This document shows, piece by piece, positions 11,395 to 22,362 of a stretch of 64,000 nucleotides of DNA (its first letter is position 1; the number at the start of each line of letters is the position of its first letter). The stretch spans positions 42,620,853-42,684,852 of the forward strand of contig CAMZMU010000027.1 of NCBI GenBank assembly GCA_947311845.1. The letters run 5' to 3'. The translations under genes and the position numbers were made by a program. The notes beneath the pieces were generated by a model. The model searched no databases. It was not told the DNA's origin and saw nothing but the letters and a program-made list of their open reading frames with translations. The DNA is from Poa pratensis. Lineage: Eukaryota > Streptophyta > Magnoliopsida > Poales > Poaceae.

Positions 11395-11870
11395 CTGTTG
11401 AATAGAAGGCTTGAGTCTGACGAAATGAAGGTTCAACTCATGCTTTAGCGGTACCTTCCAGTGTATAGAAGAGGGCTTGATGTTGTTACTCTTTCCATAA
11501 ACACCACGCAGAGCACGCTGAAATTTTCCGGAAACAAGAAGATCGATAAGAACTGAGCGCCAGCAGGAAACGAGGTATCATCTCCTTAGAAATATAATAT
11601 CCCAAGATGATCCAATGGAATTCCAGCAATTGGTGGCGTATCGCATGAGAACAAAGGTGATCAAACATCTTCAAGCGATCTGTCAGAGCATAGCACCCAA
11701 TGTGGGCCTCCCTCGAAGGCCCAGTACTGCTTGCGACTTATCAGATCCTTGGTGTTCAAAGAGATTGTTGATTAATAACCACAGAGAAACCTTAAGTTTA
11801 GGACGGCATTTGGATTTCCAGACCTTAAAGAGAGCAATATCTTGGGGTTCTGTATTTTAGTTGCCCCAAG
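11395..11870 (-). mobile_element. LINE ORF2 C-terminal remnant (zf-RVT region)
   Basis: The minus strand in mixed frames gives VWKSKCRPKLK, then a Cys-x2-Cys...His-Leu pattern (VLCSD...DHLCSHA). This resembles the zf-RVT domain at the end of plant LINE ORF2 proteins. Several stops and frameshifts are present, and I could not place the ends. It is a separate, older fragment: it lies outside the TSD of the full-length LINE. Confidence 0.5.
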
Positions 11871-11875
11871 CTACA

Positions 11876-13478
11876 TGCTTTCTTATTTTTCAAGTGACTA
11901 CTTAAAGTGTAAAGATACATCACACTCAATGTTCAATTTTAGTCTATGTATGTTTCTTCGTTTCGTATATCAGCACAAGATTTGATTATTGTTGACCCTA
12001 CTATCTTTCCTCGAAATTTTTCTTAATTATCATTGAGTGTTCACATTTCCCACTTGATTTTTTTTCTTTTCTAAAAACACAAAACATACACATACACACA
12101 TCTAAGAAGTTAATAGCGCGCCAACAACGTCGTCGCCCTATCTAGCCACCATAGTTTGATCAAGGGGTTTCACCCGGAGAAGGACCAAACAATCTCTAGA
12201 CAATGCCTTCAAAGAGGAAATGACCAGCGAGTCGTCGTTGCCAGGCACAACCAATGAAGCTCAAACCTAGGTTTTTTATCCGGTAACTTGAAGTACGACG
12301 CCAGGATCTGGGAGATCTCACGACATAGCTAGGCCTGGCGACCTTGGAGAAAACGGGTTGTCAACGTAGTTTAGGATCAGAGACCGACCATCGTCGTTGT
12401 CAAGTTGATCCACCGTCAGAGGTGTCGTCGCCGAGCTCACACGTTGTCGAAGGAGATGGAGGTTGCCTCCCGAGAGAGAGCCACAAAAAAGTCTCTGCAG
12501 CCACTGGTACTACCAAGCCTAAGCCAAGCAGCAGCAAGGTGACGTCGGTCAAGGGGGTTGGGGGGGGGGGGGGGACTGGTGGCGCTAAGATTAGTGTTCC
12601 CCGGTCTCCGTGAGGGATGCTTTCCCTTTAAGTCATTACACAAGCTAATTTCTATTTTTAAAGATGTATAAACACGTGAAGTGTTACATCATATATGACC
12701 TCTAATGTCTATAATTTCTGTGTTTTCGCCACATAACATTGAACGGCAATTTGAAGTTTTTTTATGGTTTTGATTCATATATGAATTATGATACATGATT
12801 ACTCAATTCCTGCATGTTTTATATTCCCGTGGTCTAAAAAGGGACTAAATATGCAACAGTTTTGTACGTATTTTAAACTACAATAAGTATACAGTCAATC
12901 AGCAGTATCATACATGTCTCAAATACAAGCAAATTTCAGGCGTAAGCCCTCTTGCGCGAGGGTTCCCCATCACACAATGTAGCAGAAATATGTGAGACAG
13001 CACAAATAATAAGAACAAAAAATTACACAAATCTTAGAAAGTAAATGTTCACTCATAAGCTTAATTCTCATCCGCTAGAAAATTTATTTGAACCCAAAGT
13101 GCAAACTGCAAAGTTAAAACCATGGTGCGAGTGAAAAAAAGAACAGTTTGAACTGAAAATAGACAATTGCAACCCGTATACGATGGAAGAAATTTTTAAT
13201 TCCAGTTGTAGTGCAACTGCAAAAATCGGCCACAACATATGGCGCATCTGCAAATAATTTTAGTTGCAAATCGTAACTGACCGCTAGGAATCTCCACACG
13301 CCAACAACCAATGCCGGAGTTGATTCAGCTCTGGGCTAGTAAGAATTAGCAAAATGCAACTATAAGTCAGAGAAGAGGTATCAGTCCAACCGCCAGGAAC
13401 TCGATCATCTACCAGATATAGTAGCTGTTCTCAGTTCACAGGTCACGCACACTAGTGTACTGCTAGTGCTAGTTCACT
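11876..13478. other. Gene-free stretch with a 15-G run
   Basis: AT-rich sequence. A GC-richer island near 12.12-12.61 kb contains a short ORF of low-complexity content and a run of 15 G at 12560-12574. I recognise no protein or TE in it. The stretch nearest 13.47 kb is the 3' flank of the small gene on the minus strand. Confidence 0.45.
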
Positions 13479-13973
13479 TCACTCCCACAATGGGCTGCTG
13501 TACAGTTCCTCAGTGCAGCTGCAGGCCTCGCCGCCGCCGTAGGATGGGTGAAACGAGTAGTAGCTCCTCCCGTCGTCCCACTGCATGGCCATGCCGTCCA
13601 TGTACCACTCCCCCACGCAGTCGCCGGTGAATGGGCCAAAGGCGGCGGCCTCCATCTCATGATCCGTCCAGTACTCGACGGGGTTGCCGCCGCCGTCGTC
13701 CACGACATACGGCGCCGGCGAGCACCCGCACCCGTCGAAACCGGACAGGATTATGCCGTCGAGCCCGCAGTCCTCGCAACCTGCGTCCTCCTGGTGCGGG
13801 TGGATGGAGTCCAGGTCGTCCCAGCCGTCGCCGACGTCGTGGGCGGGGAAAACGAGCTGACGATGCTTGCCGCGCCCCGCTGCCTCCTCTTCTTCCTGCT
13901 CGGCGGCATCCAGGAGTTCCACGAGCAGATCGGCGCCGTCACGCTCGTGCTGCCCCTCCGTGATGCACTCCAT
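13479..13973 (-). CDS. Small acidic Cys-containing protein, unknown function (164 aa)
   Basis: An intact single-exon ORF of 164 codons. I chose the ATG at 13973 rather than the longer ORF start at 14171, because a TATA box lies between them and the upstream extension reads like 5' leader. The protein starts MECITEGQHE and has an acidic Glu run (about 27-30), a Cys pair CEDCGLDGI (66-74), a second cluster GCGCSP, then EWYMDGMAMQWDDG and a C-terminus SPLWE. I have an impression of related short grass proteins with conserved CxDCGLD, WYMDGM and SPLWE blocks, but no named domain. The Cys content suggests a small metal-binding or disulphide unit; that is only inference. No signal peptide or membrane segment is evident. 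Confidence 0.72.
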   Translation of the reverse strand: MECITEGQHERDGADLLVELLDAAEQEEEEAAGRGKHRQLVFPAHDVGDGWDDLDSIHPHQEDAGCEDCGLDGIILSGFDGCGCSPAPYVVDDGGGNPVEYWTDHEMEAAAFGPFTGDCVGEWYMDGMAMQWDDGRSYYSFHPSYGGGEACSCTEELYSSPLWE

Positions 13974-14057
13974 GCGTAGGAAATGGAGAACGCAAGAGGA
14001 GGAAATGTCGAGTGTGTGTGCTTTGATCATGGCAGGGTGGTGTGAAGAAATGTAGTG

Positions 14058-14063
14058 TTTATA
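14058..14063 (-). promoter_or_regulatory. TATA box of the small Cys-containing gene
   Basis: On the minus strand the sequence is CTCGCTATAAACACTAC, with TATAAA 85 bp before the ATG at 13973. Transcription would start about 30 bp downstream, giving a leader of about 55 bp. The leader contains CT-rich sequence (ACATTTCCTCCTC), as many plant genes do. Confidence 0.7.
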
Positions 14064-14208
14064 GCGAGAGGAGGCCACCAGGCGTGGGACGTGCCAGCTG
14101 TGTGTGGGTGCCGAACTGATCGGCAGAGCGAGCAGCCCGGTCGGTCGGTCTCGCGCCAAAGCAGCCGGCATGCATGTGCGTGGACCGGATGGAGTGCATC
14201 GGATGATT

Positions 14209-15648
14209 GGAAAAAGTTCAAAACAACCCTTGAACTCGAAGCCAAAAGTGAAATTGAACCTGAACTTGTAATCCCCGTAATTGACACACTAAACTTAGTG
14301 ATCCCGGTCTAATTTAAACCTTATACCCGTTTGGCGCACCGGGAATACTACAACCCCGACTGGGATAAAGTACTACTGTCACTGACATTGCGGGCCCACA
14401 TGTCAGATTCATCCCCTTTCTAAATCTCGTGGACGCGATGCCGCGAGCTAGCTAGCTCGAGCACCTCAGCTGTCAAAAATAAGAAGCTCGAGCGCCTCCA
14501 ATGTTGGAAGCTAAATCACTTAGCTCTCTTCTAATAAGGTTGTGCAACTGAAGCTACATTGCTTGTGTTCTTGTTACTTTACAACGTTGGGTACATGGCC
14601 TATTTATAGGACTTCAAACCGACTACCTTTTAGTGTCTTCTACCAAATTATAACTCACGTGTATTTTAGAGACTTCTTCTACCTACTAGCTTAGCTGCTA
14701 AATCACAGCAGTGAATATGGTAGATATTTCTAGAGCTTACTACTAGCTACTAAGCTACAGCAACACTAGCTACTATGGTAGAACTTTCTAGTGTTGTGTA
14801 GAGGATGACGCACAGGATTACTCCAACATCCAATCAATCGATCAATCGCATGTAGCTAGTTTGTCGTCGAAATTTCCAAATCAAAATCGAGCAGGCCCAT
14901 CTAGTTAGCTTTCTGGATCAAATCAAAGCAAACATTTTACAGGCACGGACGGGAGTCATTTCTGGGCATGTACGACGGCCGGCCATCGGCGGCCAACACA
15001 GCGTCTCGGTCGTCAGAGCAATTTGGTGTGGCCTCTATGGGTCAGCAGCGAGCACTTCGTCACGATAGCCCGCCGTGGCGGCCGAGGGCGGCCTAAGGCC
15101 GAGCAGCCGGAGGAGAGCGGTCGCGTCTCGCGCACTAAGGCTGCCGTCTCCGGCGTCTCTCGCAGGCCACCTACTCTAGCCTGAACTTCCGGCGTGACTT
15201 GTACTCTTGACGCGGTGTCGCCGGAGAGCTCCACCCGCGTCATCCACCTACTCTTGCCCGAGCTTCCCGGCGTGCAAAGTCCATGCATTCAGAGTTGGTG
15301 CTCCTATCAGGTCATTGACGCGTTGTAGCTCCCAATCCACCGCGGCTCTATACGCGAGGAGGCAGGCTGCGCGGGTCGCCAATCGCTGGCGGAGAAATGA
15401 CATGGAGTTCGGTGGCGGAGAAAGGACATGGTCAGGAGAAGAAACGAGATTGAAGATGGATATGACATGTGGGCCAGTGATGTCAGTGAGAGTAGCAATT
15501 TCAGTAAAAAAATCTAAAGAGTAAAACAGGTACAAGGTCCAAATTAGACCGGGATCACTAAGTTCAGTGTGTCGATTACCGGGATCGTAAGTTCAGGGTT
15601 CAATCTCACTTTTGGATACGAGTTCAGTGTTCGTTTTGGACTTTTTCC
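14209..15648. mobile_element. Mutator-like (or foldback) element with ~107-bp TIRs
   Basis: The left end starts GGAAAAAGTTCAAAAC and the right end is its inverse (GTTTTGGACTTTTTCC). The inverted match continues, with small differences, through TGAACTC and GATCCCGGTCTAATTT, for about 107 bp (14209-14315 and 15542-15648). Such long TIRs are typical of Mutator-like elements. I could not find a clean 9-bp TSD, so the ends may be off by a few bases or the TSD has decayed. The interior has no transposase; it holds GC-rich gene-like sequence on both strands that I do not recognise. It sits about 145 bp upstream of the TATA box of the small gene. Confidence 0.72.
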
Positions 15649-16806
15649 AAAGATTTGATGGTTGGTGCTGCTCCGCCTGATCAAAGATTCATTGCTTCTA
15701 GTGTGGGCAACAATGGTCTTATATCGTAAACCTGCCACATAGTTGAAATATGACCATACAAAACATAATGTACAATATGGTTGATAAGACGTATTATCTC
15801 TAGTAAACAGACATCCTAAAAATGTGGTGAGAGATACTGTTACTAAGAGATCATTCGACGCCATGTGTCATTATAAAAAAAAAACGTTTTGATCTCTTAT
15901 CTAAATAAGACAACCCTCTATTTTTCGTTTCTCTCTCCTCCAACAAAGTAATCATGCTATGTGGCACCGATACATAATACCATTTTACATGCCCTAGATC
16001 ATTTTTGCTTCGCTGTGCATTCAAACGTCAGAAGCCCATATACACATACTTGCTGCCCTCGTCTTTACGAACATACCATATGTAGCCTCTATCCAAAGTA
16101 CATCTGACACTAAATAATATTAAATGGGCGATCCATAGGCGTAAACTCATGACCATAGCCTACACATGACTAATCGGATTAGCTATGGACATTGCCCATG
16201 GGTGAAGACGGCAACCCATACCCTACCCATTACGGTTGGGTGCCCAAATCGTGGACCTATTCATGGGTCAGATTGCCGGCCTTAGTCACGACGACACATA
16301 CAACAATAATAAATTCTCATATTAGTGTGGACGACTCATTCTGGTTTTTAAGAACTTTGAGGGATTTTTACGGTGTATTTTTTATTAATTTAAAATTACA
16401 AAAAGTGTAATAGATTTTTACAGAAAGAAAGAAACTGCGAAGAGCCTAATCTTCAAATGTAGCTATCAACCCATGCGGATAATGAGGCATATGATAGAAT
16501 CGTATACTTCCTAGAGCTTTCTAGCAAGATATATAAACATACATTCTAGATTGTAAACCTTTAAAAAGAACACCTAGTGCAATTCAGTGCAAACATGGTT
16601 TTCTTACTAAAACGTCAAACAAAACTATATAACATTTGGTGCAAAATACAATTACAATTATGCACCACTGTGTTGCACACATATATCAGATTAGTAAAAC
16701 CTTTATGGATCGTTGAAAATTAAAACTATCAGCAGCATTATATGGACGGTTGTGCTAGACATAATAGAACATGTACTAATTATTACCCCATAGTTGAAGA
16801 ATAAGT
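15649..16806. other. Gene-free stretch
   Basis: AT-rich sequence with no supported ORF. A GC-richer piece near 16.18-16.29 kb (ATTGCCCATGGGTGAAGACG and onward) reads like old repeat. Nothing else recognised. Confidence 0.45.
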
Positions 16807-16814
16807 CTTACAGG

Positions 16815-16981
16815 CAGGGACGGAGCCAACCACAGCGCTTCGAGGGGGCAAAATCACGTTGGAGGGGGCGAAATGGCTTACAATCACTAAGTATAAGTAT
16901 GATTAGTAGCAAGATTATGAAGAAAATCAGTTTCATGGGGGTGGCTGAGCCCCTGCTCGTCCCCCCCTTCCTCCGTCCCTG
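16815..16981. mobile_element. hAT-type MITE
   Basis: A 167-bp element with TIR CAGGGACGGAG at both ends and an exact 8-bp TSD CTTACAGG (16807-16814 and 16982-16989). An 8-bp duplication with CAGGG-type ends places it in the hAT superfamily. It has no coding capacity. Confidence 0.85.
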
Positions 16982-16989
16982 CTTACAGG

Positions 16990-19580
16990 TAAAATGGTTC
17001 GGTACAAAGCAGGACGTGAGGCGGAACAGACAAGAGCCGATTGAAAACATCATTATGCCACGCAGGGCATGCGACGGCTGGCCCAATTCTCACATTTGCT
17101 TCTAACTAGGCAGGATGTAAATCGGCCCCGCTCCGTATTAAAACTTACAGAGTGTTTTTCTAACTTTCATTTTAGCTTTGGGCATCCTTGTGTTGTGGCC
17201 CCAACGGACCTTTTGTTTTTTCCTCCTTTGGACTTATTACTAAATCCCTCTATGCTTGTGGGCAGTTGCTTTATTTGTAAGGCTAGACGAAAGCCTATTT
17301 CGAGAAGAGATTTGTTCTAACTGAAGTGATGTGTATTTTTTTAGGAAGTGAGGTGTGTTAATTCAGTTGTGTTGCCAGCACAAGCAAACCGACTCCAACG
17401 GGTTGCCTATATAGCGCTTTTTATGGCCTGCAACGCTCTCCGCTTGTGCCAGCCCATTATGAGTTTTTTTTAATTTCCCATTTTATGTTAATTGATTTCC
17501 TGTCTTTTCTTTGTTTTTTCCTTTTTCTTATTCTCGTGTGTTTGGTGCCTTGTCATTGTTTTTCATTTTACTTATATTTTTTAATAAATTATGAATATTC
17601 TTTACCACGTCGAATCTTTTATTTTTATTTTGGGAACATATTTTCAAAACATAAACCAACTTTTGACATGTATGAACATTTTGCAAAATTAGAAACACAT
17701 TTTTCAAATATATGAGTTTTCTTTAAAGTTAACGAACATTCTTATATTTTAGACATGAAAAGTTGTTCACGGGAATTGAAAATATGTTCAGGTTTATAAA
17801 AACTGTTTGTGGGTGCAAACAAATATTCAAGAGGTTAAGAAATTAAATGGTGTATAACAAAATATTCACCGGTCCAAGAAATGTTCCTAAAGATTAAACA
17901 GTTTTGCATGCTTTACAAAAAAATGTTCACTCGAAAAGAATCATCATAATTTCAAACAATCATGGATACAAAAAGTGTTCATGCAGAAATAAATGATCAT
18001 ATTTTGCAAAATTGTTCTTACAAAGTCAATTATAGTTCATATTTGAAAAGTTCCCTTCCTTCGGAAATAATGTTCACGGGTTAAAACAATATGCGTGCCC
18101 ACAAGGTTCAAAAATATGTCACACAAGTCAACACATTGTTCAAAAAAAAATATTCAAGGGTTCTATAAAAGTAGGTCAATAGGTAAAAATATGCTCATGA
18201 GTATGTAAAATATTCATTGGTTCAAAAGTATATTAAAGGGTTTGCAAAAAATATTCTTATATTGCCCAAAAAAGAAAAAAATGGGGGAAATAAAAATGAA
18301 TAGGAAATGAAGTAGAGATAGAGGAAAAACGCGGAAGTATGAAAATGAAAGAAAAACTAACTTTACATTACAGGCTTGACCAGTGAAGGAAATATATCAT
18401 GATTTAAGCAAGGAGTTGGAGGCCCTCTCGGCGGTGAGGCTGCTAGTGGGAATGTGAGATGATCATGTAAGCCCTCGAGAGGAGGCGTCGTAGGGTATGG
18501 AGATAAGGGTTTATGAAGGTTGTCGGCAATTGAGAGATCTAATCTAATCACTCATTGACCAGTATATCTACGAGAGGTTATTGCGTTAATACCGGAGCTA
18601 TCGCCTGAAGAGATATCGACCACTAAGTTGGAGATGCACATACATATGCACGTCAAAAGGTACAAACTCCTTTATTCAAAAAAAATGTTGTGTGTAAAGC
18701 TCGTTAAATATATTTTAAAAAAATAGGACAACTAGAAAGCTAGCTACAAATGCACGATGAAATAAAATTATTAAATCAAACTAAAAACTTATGATATGTT
18801 TGTACCTATCTCTACTATATAATGTGGCTTAACGTGATGGTCTTACGTCATCAATGTTGCATTTTAGTCCCACAAAGGTCTAGAAATAAACTTGTAGTCC
18901 AATAAATACACTTCATATACATTCACTCCTGCTACGTCTGAGTGGGAATATTAGAATAGAGTACATCTTGTATTCCAAGTCATAAACTTCTTGCCTCCCA
19001 AGTTTATACCACAACATAAACCCCGCACGGTCAGATCAATAAAACAACAAATATCAGGGTAATATAACTTTTCAGCGGTAGAGTCATAGATAGCACGGGC
19101 ATCGAAAACGGTCAGAAAAACCATGGGTTGACATTCCCGCGGTCGTGGACGCCTTCAGTGTACAAACTGGTAGGATGTGTTAACATGGGGCTGCAAACTG
19201 GTTTCTACACCCAAGATTTAGGACACCTGCGAAGAGGTTCTCGCCTACTTCCTCCAAGAGTCGGCATGTTCACCATTGACTGATGCGTGCCTCCAAGAGA
19301 CCTCAGTCCCCGTCCATGGCACAGTTTGCGGTAAAAGTAAGACCCTGGCAAATGCGGCGGGGAGGTGAAACAAGAAAGAGAGAAGATAGTGAACCGTGAA
19401 CGCAGCCTGTGTCCGATATGCTAAACCCAGCAGCCGCCACCGCGCCATGGTAGATCCAAGTATAGTGAAGGTCCCCGGCTGTACTATTTCTGCTTCTGGT
19501 TACCCCACGTACTCAACAGTCAAACTCGCTTTCAATCCAAAAGAGCAAATAATAGAGGGGAAATCCATTTTGAATCATGA
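16990..19580. other. Gene-free stretch, AT-rich with TTCA-type repeats
   Basis: From about 17.6 to 18.3 kb short phrases such as ATGTTCAC, TTCAAAAAT and GGTTCAAA recur at irregular spacing on both strands, a pattern I associate with degraded grass TEs. The flanks (17.0-17.5 kb, 18.3-19.58 kb) hold short ORFs without recognisable content. Confidence 0.45.
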
Positions 19581-19906
19581 GTGCAGATGCACCCATTGTT
19601 CAAAAAACAATTTTCAAAATGTTAGAAAGTTCAAAATAAAAAAAAATCGGATATGCTTTAACACATTTTATGTCAGTACAAAAAGTTTCGTAAAGAAAAT
19701 ATATCTTTTGTGACTTGTGCAAAAAAGACAAATCCGGACGCTCCAAAATGATTTTGTACGAGATATTTTTGTCTTTTTTTGTACAGGTCACATAAAAGTT
19801 TTTTCTCCACGAAACTTTTTATTCTAACACAAAATTTTCTGATATATATCTGAATTGTTTTCTAGAGTTTTTTTAAAAAGTATTTTACATAATGGTGCAT
19901 CTGCAC
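19581..19906. mobile_element. Hairpin MITE, family uncertain
   Basis: The ends are exact inverted copies of GTGCAGATGCACC (19581-19593 and 19894-19906). Interior arms also pair: the region with GTGCAAAAAAGACAAA near 19.72 kb matches the inverse of TTTGTCTTTTTTTGTACAGG near 19.77 kb. The whole 326 bp can fold into one long hairpin. I found no clear TSD, so the superfamily is open. Confidence 0.6.
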
Positions 19907-20033
19907 CAAGAGCCGAAACGTCTGTCTCCATAATAGAGCGGCTACTGACTACTAGTAGATATCACTCTAGAGTTTTAGTCACGATTCTTCCTACCGGTGT
20001 ACACACATCTCGTCTACGACGTGAGAATGCTTC

Positions 20034-20304
20034 TGTCACGCCCCTGATGCACACGGATGGGCCAGGCCCATGCCCATCTGAAGGAACCTAGACCCGACCC
20101 AAGCCCAGCAAGGAGTAGGTGCCGTCGTCGCCGCCACGCTACATGAGGATCTGCCATCCATCATCCCCAACCCGAACCAGATAGAACTCTCGTTCCATTG
20201 CTGCCATTCAGGAGCTTCGTCTCCTTGTATCAATTCCGAATCCTGTACCGAATTAAGCACTATCTCAGTGAGATTCGTGGAGAAGCCCCAGCAGGGTCTC
20301 AACA
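20034..20304 (+). repeat. Reina-like element, 5' LTR
   Basis: 271 bp, TG...CA. It differs from the 3' LTR by a 7-bp duplication in GCCCATGCCCATC, one single-base indel and about four substitutions. Confidence 0.92.
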
Positions 20305-20306
20305 CT

Positions 20307-20320
20307 TGGTATCTAGAGCC
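20307..20320 (+). promoter_or_regulatory. Primer binding site (initiator tRNA-Met type)
   Basis: TGGTATCTAGAGCC lies two to three bases after the 5' LTR. It matches the common plant primer site TGGTATCAGAGCC apart from one extra base, which may be a mutation in this copy. Confidence 0.8.
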
Positions 20321-20488
20321 ACCTATACTCGCTTCCGATTTTCTCCTGATCTGTAATTGCTCCGAAGAGAGGTTGGCGGCTGATTCCGGTCTGCTGCTGT
20401 AATCCGATCGCCGGTTAGATCGGAGAGGCTGGGATTCGAGCTGGCACCGCGACGCCCCACGGCGGCCGAACGCCAAGCCGCGGAGACC

Positions 20489-22362
20489 ATGGCTACGGTG
20501 GCCGAGCAGGCACAAGCCACCAATGACAAGCTCGACTCCCTGGTGAAAAAGATGGAGAGCCTCTCGACCTGGATGGAGACGGTGGATACCGCCGTCACGG
20601 GTCTCGCCTCAACAACAGTGATGCTCAAGCTCCACGCCAAGGACACGGCAGCGCGGTTGGGCGCCATCGAGCCGCGTCCGCCCCAACAACCTCCTCCACC
20701 TGCGGCGCTCTCTACAGTGTTGCCTCAAGGTGCGGCGGCGCGACGGCCTGAAGGGCACGGCTCCGACAACACACCTCGGGGGCAAATCAACGAGATCCAC
20801 TGATCTCCACGATTACCCCCGGCTAACGGTACGATGATTCCGCTCAATTATCCTCGTGCTTATGGAGATGAAGATCATTTTGAGCGTCCTGTTCATCACT
20901 CACGATTTCAGTCCACCCCTAAAATGGATTTTCCTAAATTTGATGGCACGGATCCGTCAATTTGGAAGGACAATTGTGAGATGTACTTTGAAATCTATGG
21001 GATCTCTGAGATGATGAAAGTAAAATATGCTATTCTGAATTTTGTGGGCAACGCGGCACTGTGAATGAAAACCCTTCAGGCTAAACAACACATTGTTGGT
21101 CTGACCTGTTTATGGCAGTAGACGCTTATTGGGGGAAAAACAAACTGAACATGTTTATGCGCCAGATTCTTAGTCTTAAGCAACTGGGCATGGTGGAGGT
21201 GTACACTGAAAAATTTAACACTCTTAAGCACCATATTTTGATGCATGACCCGCACCAGAGTGAAGTGTTCTTTGTGGAGCGATATATTGCTGGTTTATCT
21301 GATGACTTACGTTCCTACATCCTGTTGCAATTACCTAAGGATGTTGATACTGCTAGCCTTCTTGCTCAAATGCAGGAAACGGAGCAGGACAATATGAGAC
21401 AACATCATTCGTCTCGCTCGCAGTCGCGCTCAACTTATCGCGCGCATCACCATTCTGACAATGCCAAGCACGCCAATCATGGGGAGGAACCTAAGAAGAT
21501 GGACAAGCCTCGTTGGGATGAAAAACTCAAGCAGCTCCGTGCTTATCGCAAGGCCAAGGGACTCTGCTTCACCTGCGGCGACAAGTGGAACAAGACGCAC
21601 CAATGTCCTCCTCACGTTCCACTTCATGTACTTGAAGAGCTCCTAGATACTCTTCCTTCTGAAAATGACAAGTGTGATGACACGGGCGATACTAGTTCTG
21701 ATGATGAACTCATGGCAGTTGAAGCAACAACAAATGATTCTCCGACTCCAGCTCGTCGTCGCACCATTCGCTTACATGGTCAAGTGGGATCGCATGAGGT
21801 TCTGATATTGGTGGACTCGGGCAGTGGAGCATCCTTTGTCGATGCTGCTTTAGTGGACAAGCTTCAAGCTCCTACAACAGCTTGTGCACCATCTCGCTTT
21901 GTCGTGGCGAATGGAGAAGTGATGACCAGTGATCAGCAAGTCACTGGGTTTTCATGGTCGGTACAGAACACCACGTTTGTACAAGACATGAAGATCCTGC
22001 CTCTTACTTGCTATGACATCATTCTGGGAGAGGACTGGCTGGAACAGCACAGTCCAATGTGGGTGCACTGGCACCAGCGCCGCATGAAATTCGATTATCA
22101 AGGGCAGCGCATTACACTTCAAGGTATACAAGAGGAGACAACCACAGCAACACAAATAACCCCAGCAGAGCTGCGTGGTTTGCTGAAAAAAGGAGCGATA
22201 GCTCACTGTACTCAGGTGTTGCCAGTACATCAGAAAGGTGTCATCTGTAGCCTGACCCCTGCGCCACCCGATAGTTTGTCACCAGAACTTCAGAATCTGG
22301 TGCGTGAATTCAGTGACCTGTTCACCCCCATCAGTCACCCTACCGCCGAGGCGACAACATGA
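20489..22362 (+). pseudogene. Reina-like gag and protease, broken
   Basis: Three open segments (20489-20803, 20834-21064, 21112-22362). The first begins MATVAEQAQATNDKLDSLV and is coiled-coil-like. The second carries the conserved FPKFDGTDPSIW start of the gag core. A TGA at about 21062 replaces the expected Trp of an ALW motif. The third includes the capsid region, a knuckle CFTCGDKWNKTHQC, and a retropepsin active site VDSGSGASFVD (about 21810-21845). Gag packages the element RNA and the protease cuts the polyprotein. At least two stops interrupt the reading frame. Confidence 0.88.

Noticed and set aside
13548..13979. Plus-strand ORFs opposite the small Cys-containing gene
   Set aside because: Antisense shadow of a GC-rich coding exon; the minus frame has the TATA box and protein-like blocks.
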